Assembly: GCA_905236165.1 (NCBI GenBank)
Contig: CAJOOC010000125.1
Location: 1-50,835 of the forward strand
Direction: 5' to 3'
From: an uncultured Prevotella sp.
Lineage (GTDB): Bacteria; Bacteroidota; Bacteroidia; Bacteroidales; Bacteroidaceae
Length of the DNA stretch: 50,835 bases
Shown here: piece after piece, positions 45,865 through 50,835 of the stretch
Layout: the number at the start of each line of letters is the position of its first letter
How positions within the stretch are numbered: position 1 is the first letter of the stretch
The notes under the pieces: model-generated
The model's input: only the letters and a program-made list of their open reading frames with translations
The model's database searches: none
Told to the model about the DNA's origin: nothing
Position numbers and translations under genes: made by a program

Positions 45865-46863
45865 ATGAAGAAAATTATTACCCTTTTAGCAATGCTTACC
45901 CTTGCCCTTGGCGCGTTTGCCTATGGCGAGACGGGCATGAAGTTCGTTGGCAAGTCTAACTTCTCCGTTTCTGGCGGTCTTGCCTCTGTTGATGTCGAGA
46001 GCGACACCATAGTGTATATCGGCGGCAGAAGCTCTGCCAGCTTCATCATCCCCAGCATGTCCTACAACATGGGAATGATGACGATGACAATCCCGTCTTT
46101 CCAGATTGACAACACCACCTTCACGGGTGGCTATGAGGGCGTCACATGGCCCGAGCAGCCCTTCTCCCTGACGGCCTCTGACGGCAAAGCCATCACCGGC
46201 ACATCGCTCTCCGGAACATTCACCCACGGTGACGGGCTCTATAACCTACAGCTCACCATCACCTTCATCTACGGCAGTATGCCAATGCCCATAACCTACA
46301 CCATCAATAGCTATTACGTGAAGGAGACAGCAGGAAAACTCGATGTCAGCATCGGCGGTGCCTACAACTATTCTGCCGAGAATGTCACCTACGCCACACG
46401 TCTCTATAAGGATGGCGAAGCGGTGAAGATGGATGTGGCCGTACCGGCCTACGCCCTCTCTGCCACTATGATGGGCGACCTCACCGTCGGCTCCTACACC
46501 GTAAAGGGTCTCACCTATGATGCCGCTCAGGGAGGCTACTTCCGCGACTACTCCAACGATGGCCTCACCATGTTCTTCAGCAACGGCACCTCGATGAACA
46601 AGGACTACGACCTCAACAAGCCCGGCCACACCATCCTCGTGAAGATCGACGGCACCACCGTCATCTCCGTTGTCAACAACTTCCAGCCAGGCAACATGCC
46701 CTTCCCCATCACCTCCACCTTCCCTGGTACCACCTCGGCCATAACCGCTCCCGCCGCCTCCGAGGGTCAGCGCTCCGCTGCCTACAACCTCTCTGGCCAG
46801 CAGGTGAGCCCCGCAGCAAGAGGTGTAGTAATCATCAACGGCAAGAAATACCTCAACAGATAA
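45865..46863 (+). CDS. Secreted calycin-like protein with C-terminal sorting tail
   Basis: 332 aa from ATG at 45865, where a signal peptide starts (MKKIITLLAMLTLALGAFA); an upstream frame from 45820 is not needed. The body is all beta in character, with two similarly sized halves: about 20-155 (SMPMPITYTINSYYV at its end) and about 156-300. The pattern resembles the calycin-like family seen in Bacteroidales, often as lipocalin-type barrels binding small hydrophobic ligands. The last 28 residues (YNLSGQQVSPAARGVVIINGKKYLNR) match the tail of the SGNH esterase at 228-1667 and suggest T9SS export. It is first in a run with an HmuY-like lipoprotein and a TonB receptor, so heme or siderophore binding is a reasonable guess. 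Confidence 0.55.
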   Translation: MKKIITLLAMLTLALGAFAYGETGMKFVGKSNFSVSGGLASVDVESDTIVYIGGRSSASFIIPSMSYNMGMMTMTIPSFQIDNTTFTGGYEGVTWPEQPFSLTASDGKAITGTSLSGTFTHGDGLYNLQLTITFIYGSMPMPITYTINSYYVKETAGKLDVSIGGAYNYSAENVTYATRLYKDGEAVKMDVAVPAYALSATMMGDLTVGSYTVKGLTYDAAQGGYFRDYSNDGLTMFFSNGTSMNKDYDLNKPGHTILVKIDGTTVISVVNNFQPGNMPFPITSTFPGTTSAITAPAASEGQRSAAYNLSGQQVSPAARGVVIINGKKYLNR

Positions 46864-46898
46864 CGAACGACCACGTGGAGCTTAAGTAAGGCATATAC

Positions 46899-47660
46899 AT
46901 GAAGGCGAAGCTGTACATACTGTCCCTGTTCGTGGCATTGCTGTCCTCTTGCGACGGTGTGCTCGACGGACTATATGACAGCGACAACACCGGTGAAGGC
47001 AAAGCCAGCGGCGAGAGTGTCAGCGGCACGCTCTATGTGGATGCAAGTAGCTGGACCGATTGGTACTACATCGACCTCCACGCCATTCGCGACTCCCTGC
47101 TCAAGGGAGCCAAACCCGATACCGGTTTCCGGCCCTATCCCATACCCACAGAGCCCGTGTCATCCTTTGATGACGACCTCACGGGCATCTACACCTATTG
47201 GTACGACATCTTCGGACAGGGCATCGGCAACTGCGAATACCGCTCCTCCTATCCCACATTGCGACAGGAAGAGCCCGTCTCGTGGGACTTTGCCGTACAC
47301 CGCAACAATGTGCGCACCAACGGTGGTGCCGTATTCCAGACCTCGCTCAAGGACATCCACGCCGTCCCCCCCCCTGCAGGAGCCTACGTGGAAGATGTCA
47401 TGAACGAGACCGATGTATGGACCATCCAGGCACAGATGCTCCAGTGCCTCATCGGCAACCAGCGCATCAGCGTCAACAGCGAGCTGTCAAAATGGCTCAG
47501 CGTGCAGATACCACCAATACCCCCGGCCTTCACACATAACGACAACGTCTTCATCCTCAGAATGAAAGACGGCACCCACGCAGCCCTGCGCCTGGCCAAC
47601 TACCTCGGGCCAACAGGAACACGCTGCTGCCTCACGATAGAATATAAGTACCCGATATAA
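46899..47660 (+). CDS. HmuY-like heme-binding lipoprotein
   Basis: 253 aa. The lipobox LSSC places the lipid-modified Cys at 18. Family-like segments are VDASSWTDWYYIDLH, PVSWDFAVHRNNVRTNGGAVFQT (the conserved HmuY core), and a C-terminal strand series ending LTIEYKYPI. HmuY of P. gingivalis takes heme from host proteins and passes it to a TonB receptor; homologues differ in the ligands used (His or Met). A Met/His survey here is not conclusive. It is 35 bases after the calycin-like gene and is followed by the TonB-dependent receptor, the expected pairing. Confidence 0.78.
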   Translation: MKAKLYILSLFVALLSSCDGVLDGLYDSDNTGEGKASGESVSGTLYVDASSWTDWYYIDLHAIRDSLLKGAKPDTGFRPYPIPTEPVSSFDDDLTGIYTYWYDIFGQGIGNCEYRSSYPTLRQEEPVSWDFAVHRNNVRTNGGAVFQTSLKDIHAVPPPAGAYVEDVMNETDVWTIQAQMLQCLIGNQRISVNSELSKWLSVQIPPIPPAFTHNDNVFILRMKDGTHAALRLANYLGPTGTRCCLTIEYKYPI

Positions 47661-47661
47661 G

Positions 47662-47698
47662 GCCCCACCCCAGATCCTCCCCATGGGGGGGGGGAGGA
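47662..47698. repeat. C/G-rich palindrome before the TonB receptor gene
   Basis: CCCCACCCC, then CCTCCCC-AT-GGGGG with a run of ten G (47685-47694). It resembles the element at 39757-39792. An AT module TTTGTTAATTCGTTAATTTG follows and runs into the TTG start at 47725. Confidence 0.6.
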
Positions 47699-47724
47699 GA
47701 TTACTAATTTGTTAATTCGTTAAT

Positions 47725-49767
47725 TTGCTCGTCCTGACAATAATACTGCTCTTTGCATCGATGTCCGCCTATGCGGAGATGCGCGACAGCGTTAACCTCG
47801 ACCAGGTTATCGTGACGGGTACGCGTACCCCCAAGACCCTGAAGAACACTCCCATCCAGACACGGCTCATCTCGGCTCAGGACATCGCACGCCTCGATGC
47901 CACCACCGTTCAGGACCTGCTGACGCAGGAGCTGCCAGGCGTGGAGTTCACCTACGCCATGAACCAGCAGACACACCTGAACTTCAGCGGCTTCGGCGGA
48001 CAGAGCATACTCTTCCTCGTTGATGGCGACCGTCTGGCCGGCGAGACGATGGACGATGTAGACTTCACACGCCTCGCAATGGCCGACATCGACCATATAG
48101 AGATAATAAAAGGTGCCGCCTCGGCCCTCTATGGCTCCAATGCCGCCGGTGGTGTCATCAACCTCATCACCAAGACGCCCTCAGAGCCCTTCTCGCTCAA
48201 CGTCAATGGTCGCTACGGCACACACCACGATTCGCGCTACGGCTTCACGATGGGGCTCAACGGCAACAAGCTCCGCAACATGCTGTCCTTCACCGGCACG
48301 CATGTTGACACCTACGACGTAAGCAACGGCGACAAGTCAAAGGCCCAGACGTGGTATATGGTCGACACCTACTATGGCGGCAAGACCTACAACGTCAGCG
48401 ACCGTCTCACGTGGCAGCCCCTCAGCAATCTGCGCCTCACCCTCAAGGGTGCCTACTTCTTCCGCGAGAAAGCAACGGCCAGTCCTACCGTGCCCGACCA
48501 CTATCGCGACCTCACCTTTGGAGCACGCGGGCTATGGGACATCACCTCCCGCGACCAGTTAGAGGTGGGCTACAACTTCGACCAGTACGACAAGGCGCAG
48601 CACAGTACCGTTACCAACCTCTGTCTGCGTTCCTACTCCAACGTGCAGAACTCCGTTCGCATGCTCTACAACCACACCCTCAGCGGCGGACATATCCTCA
48701 CCGTGGGCGGTGACTACCTGCGCGACTACCTCCTCAACGCCAAGACGGCCAACGGGGCTCATACGCAGCATTCCCTCGATGCCTTCGTGCAGTACGACTG
48801 GAACATCAGCTCCCAGTGGGAGCTCGTCGCCGCCATGCGCTACGACCACTTCTCCGAGGGCTCGCAGCATGAGTTCACACCCAAGGTGAACGTGCGCTAC
48901 AGCCCCCATGAGCTATTCGGCGAGAATGGCGGCACGCTGACCCTTCGCAGCGGCTACGGCATGGGGTTCCGCACTCCTACCCTCAAGGAGCAGTACTACA
49001 TCTTCAATATGGCAGGCATCTGGGACATCGTGGGCAGCAACGTTGTGGGAACCTCGCTCAAGTCGGAGCGCAGCCACAACTTCAACCTCTCCGCCGAATA
49101 CTACAAAGACGGCTACTACATCACCCTCGGCACTTACTACAACGTCATAAAGAACCGCATCACCACCGGTCTGCCACACGACAGGAGCGAGTTCCCCGGC
49201 GACCCCTCCGTGCTGGGCACCACGCGCTGGCTGCCCTACACCAACATAGAGCGCTACAACTCCTTCAGCCTCGATGTCACCCTGCAGAAACGCTGGGCAA
49301 CAGGATTGTGTGTGAAGATGGCCTATGCGTATATCAACGAAAACGTTAACGATAACGATAACAGTGGATCACGGTTCACTCGTAAGGACAACGGGACCGG
49401 AACCGTCAGCCAGTATCAGCCTGCGCGACCCCATTCCCTTACTGCCAACATCGACTGGGACCGTCAGCTCTCCACCGACTTCGGCATCAACATGACCATC
49501 AACGGGCGTTTCCTCTCTGCCGTCAGCAATACGGAGTATGTTGACTACACCACCATCGACCCCACGACGGGCACCCTTCTCAGCAAGACCACCCACTACG
49601 ACGCCTACACCCTCTGGCGACTCATGGCCACCCTTAGCTATCGTGACAACATCAGGCTGTCGCTGACCGTCGACAACCTCTTCAACTACCGCCCCACATA
49701 CCACTACTACAACTCTCCCTTCACCGATGGCACCACCATCGCCGCAGGAGTCAGCATCGACATCTAA
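47725..49767 (+). CDS. TonB-dependent outer-membrane receptor, HmuR-like
   Basis: 680 aa from TTG at 47725, the only start that keeps a signal-like hydrophobic segment; a stop lies at 47713-47715. The TonB box region is DQVIVTGTRTPK, then the plug LLTQELPGVEFTYAMNQQ, ILFLVDGDRLAGE, and IEIIKGAASALYGSNAAGGVINLITK. In the barrel YGMGFRTPTLKEQYY corresponds to the FRAP box and GSNVVGTSLKSERSHN to the NPDL region of heme receptors, both changed from consensus. The HmuY-like gene upstream makes heme the best guess for substrate. The barrel end ...VSIDI is not the usual terminal Phe. Confidence 0.8.
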   Translation: MLVLTIILLFASMSAYAEMRDSVNLDQVIVTGTRTPKTLKNTPIQTRLISAQDIARLDATTVQDLLTQELPGVEFTYAMNQQTHLNFSGFGGQSILFLVDGDRLAGETMDDVDFTRLAMADIDHIEIIKGAASALYGSNAAGGVINLITKTPSEPFSLNVNGRYGTHHDSRYGFTMGLNGNKLRNMLSFTGTHVDTYDVSNGDKSKAQTWYMVDTYYGGKTYNVSDRLTWQPLSNLRLTLKGAYFFREKATASPTVPDHYRDLTFGARGLWDITSRDQLEVGYNFDQYDKAQHSTVTNLCLRSYSNVQNSVRMLYNHTLSGGHILTVGGDYLRDYLLNAKTANGAHTQHSLDAFVQYDWNISSQWELVAAMRYDHFSEGSQHEFTPKVNVRYSPHELFGENGGTLTLRSGYGMGFRTPTLKEQYYIFNMAGIWDIVGSNVVGTSLKSERSHNFNLSAEYYKDGYYITLGTYYNVIKNRITTGLPHDRSEFPGDPSVLGTTRWLPYTNIERYNSFSLDVTLQKRWATGLCVKMAYAYINENVNDNDNSGSRFTRKDNGTGTVSQYQPARPHSLTANIDWDRQLSTDFGINMTINGRFLSAVSNTEYVDYTTIDPTTGTLLSKTTHYDAYTLWRLMATLSYRDNIRLSLTVDNLFNYRPTYHYYNSPFTDGTTIAAGVSIDI

Positions 49768-50724
49768 ATGAAATACGAAATCGGCAAAACCCTTGGTTCC
49801 TTCCTGATAATCCTGCTGCTGATGCCGCTGGGACATGCCATGATGTCCATGATGGAGCATCTGCTCTCACCCACCCTGCTGCATTACAGCGCATTCCTCA
49901 TGGGCTTCGTAGGACTGTGCATCGTCATCTGCGGCATCTGCGTCAAGGGCGACACACGCCAGACACTCTTCGGCATCACCGGAGCCATGCTCTTCTGGAC
50001 CGGATGGGTGGAGTTCCTCTTCGTCTACTACGCACAGCGCTACTGCGTGCATTGCGACCTGCAGGGCACGGGCATCGTGCAGACCACCTCCCACTACCTC
50101 GACGGCATCGCCGTGAGCCACGAGATGACCCTCAACGGCATCCCTGCCGAGCAGTTCACGCGGGCAGAGCTGAAGCAGCTGCGCGGCTCACGTCCCGAAT
50201 ACCTCATCATGCCTGCCACCTTCGGATTGTGGGTGATGATTATGGTGCTCTACATCTTCAACAGCCGCACGGGCTGCAACATGATACGCTGGATACAGCA
50301 ACGGCTGCCCCGTCCCCTTGCCTCCAGCATTGAGCAAGAGAGCGGAACCACGATAATGCGCACCAATTCGTCGCTGTCCGTCTTCATGGAATGGAACATG
50401 ATAATGTGGGGCCTCTACCTCCTACTCATGTTCTGCTACGACCCCGTCTTCCTGGGGCAGCGCCATCCCGTCACCATAGCCATAGCGGCCATCTGCCTCT
50501 TCAGCTCCATGCTGATGCTCAAGAAACAGCTCCGCATCGCCTCATGGGGACGTAACATACGCTTCGCACTCGCAACGGTCATAGTATTCTGGTCATTCGT
50601 AGAGATCTGCGGACGTAACGGGCTCTTCAACGAAATATGGGTAGACCCCGTCAACCACATCACGGAGATGCTGCTCATCCTCCTCGCCTTCATCGGAGGA
50701 ATCCTCATCGCCGTCTTCAAGTAA
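49768..50724 (+). CDS. Unrecognised integral membrane protein, about 8 TM helices
   Basis: 318 aa, start directly after the receptor stop codon, so it is the last gene of the putative heme operon. Hydrophobic segments are near 10-30, 38-58, 68-92, 148-168, 211-231, 236-256, 267-285 and 295-315, giving about eight helices. Notable polar residues lie in or by membrane segments: GHAMMSMMEH near the N terminus and YCVHCD (CxxC) at the start of the large loop after helix 3. The loop, about 92-147, is the main extramembrane domain. These could be metal or heme ligands, but nothing shows it. It is not similar to HmuSTUV, MgtC or ABC permeases that I can see. Confidence 0.6.
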   Translation: MKYEIGKTLGSFLIILLLMPLGHAMMSMMEHLLSPTLLHYSAFLMGFVGLCIVICGICVKGDTRQTLFGITGAMLFWTGWVEFLFVYYAQRYCVHCDLQGTGIVQTTSHYLDGIAVSHEMTLNGIPAEQFTRAELKQLRGSRPEYLIMPATFGLWVMIMVLYIFNSRTGCNMIRWIQQRLPRPLASSIEQESGTTIMRTNSSLSVFMEWNMIMWGLYLLLMFCYDPVFLGQRHPVTIAIAAICLFSSMLMLKKQLRIASWGRNIRFALATVIVFWSFVEICGRNGLFNEIWVDPVNHITEMLLILLAFIGGILIAVFK

Positions 50725-50738
50725 AGGCGGGAATTAAT

Positions 50739-50835
50739 AGTTCCGCTCGCGCCTGAGCACCTACGGAGCGCAAGTTCCGCTCGCGCCTGAGCTTCAGCGA
50801 AGTTCCGCTCGCGCCTGAGCACCTACGGAGCGCAA
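50739..50835. repeat. Tandem repeat array running off the right edge
   Basis: Units begin AGTTCCGCTCGCGCCTGAGC at 50739, 50773 and 50801. Units 1 (50739-50772) and 3 (50801-50834) are 34 bases and identical; unit 2 (50773-50800) is 28 bases, with TTCAGCGA in place of ACCTACGGAGCGCA. The final base starts a fourth unit. Each unit has GCTC...GAGC complementarity, so hairpins are possible. The array is cut by the window end. Confidence 0.9.

Noticed and set aside
50739..50835. CRISPR array at the right edge
   Set aside because: The repeats are contiguous with no unique spacers, and no cas gene is nearby.

Overview
The window reads as chromosome of a Prevotella-like member of the Bacteroidales. 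Three things support this: type IX secretion (T9SS) components (PorU, PorV and a SprA/Sov protein), Bacteroidales-type promoters (TTTG, about 20 bases, TAnnTTTG) ahead of several genes, and typical gene content (class 1B PyrD with PyrK, HmuY-like heme lipoprotein, EF-Ts and ribosomal proteins in the Bacteroidales style). Coding density is high. I see no rRNA, tRNA, phage, insertion sequence or CRISPR array.

Left part (1-13.5 kb): a leftward secreted SGNH esterase with a duplicated, apparently inactive second domain, a FadL-like outer-membrane protein and an aromatic-repeat secreted protein; then prmA on the plus strand; then a compact leftward operon pepD-pyrK-pyrD-hisC with a near-consensus promoter; then rightward OmpH-like lipoprotein, a Gfo/Idh/MocA oxidoreductase and a DUF4421-type protein.

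Middle (13-28 kb): mostly leftward. rplM-rpsI-rpsB-tsf are followed by a fumarylacetoacetase-family gene coupled by an ATGA overlap to porU, then porV and a small TonB-C-domain protein. Upstream lies a second leftward cluster: ECF sigma factor, single-pass putative anti-sigma protein, and a large exported protein with a degenerate thioredoxin domain. rdgB (plus) converges with an ABC exporter (minus).

Right part (28-50.8 kb): all rightward. ruvA-sprA, nadB-dacB (ATGA overlap), aroB, asnA, a GH35 beta-galactosidase, an anti-sigma-like/Spy-like pair without its own sigma gene, and a likely heme-acquisition operon: a calycin-like secreted protein with a sorting tail, an HmuY-like lipoprotein, a TonB-dependent receptor and an unrecognised 8-TM protein.

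Two themes link the genes. First, T9SS: PorU, PorV and SprA are machinery, and the SGNH esterase and calycin-like protein share a C-terminal tail of the kind seen on Prevotella secreted proteins, so they are candidate cargo. Second, a family of composite intergenic repeats (a GC hairpin, AT-rich TTAATTCGTTAA modules and a 59-bp core) recurs between genes, often touching start codons. The least familiar items are the heme operon partners, the tandem SGNH pseudo-domain, the degenerate thioredoxin next to an ECF sigma factor, and the composite repeat.
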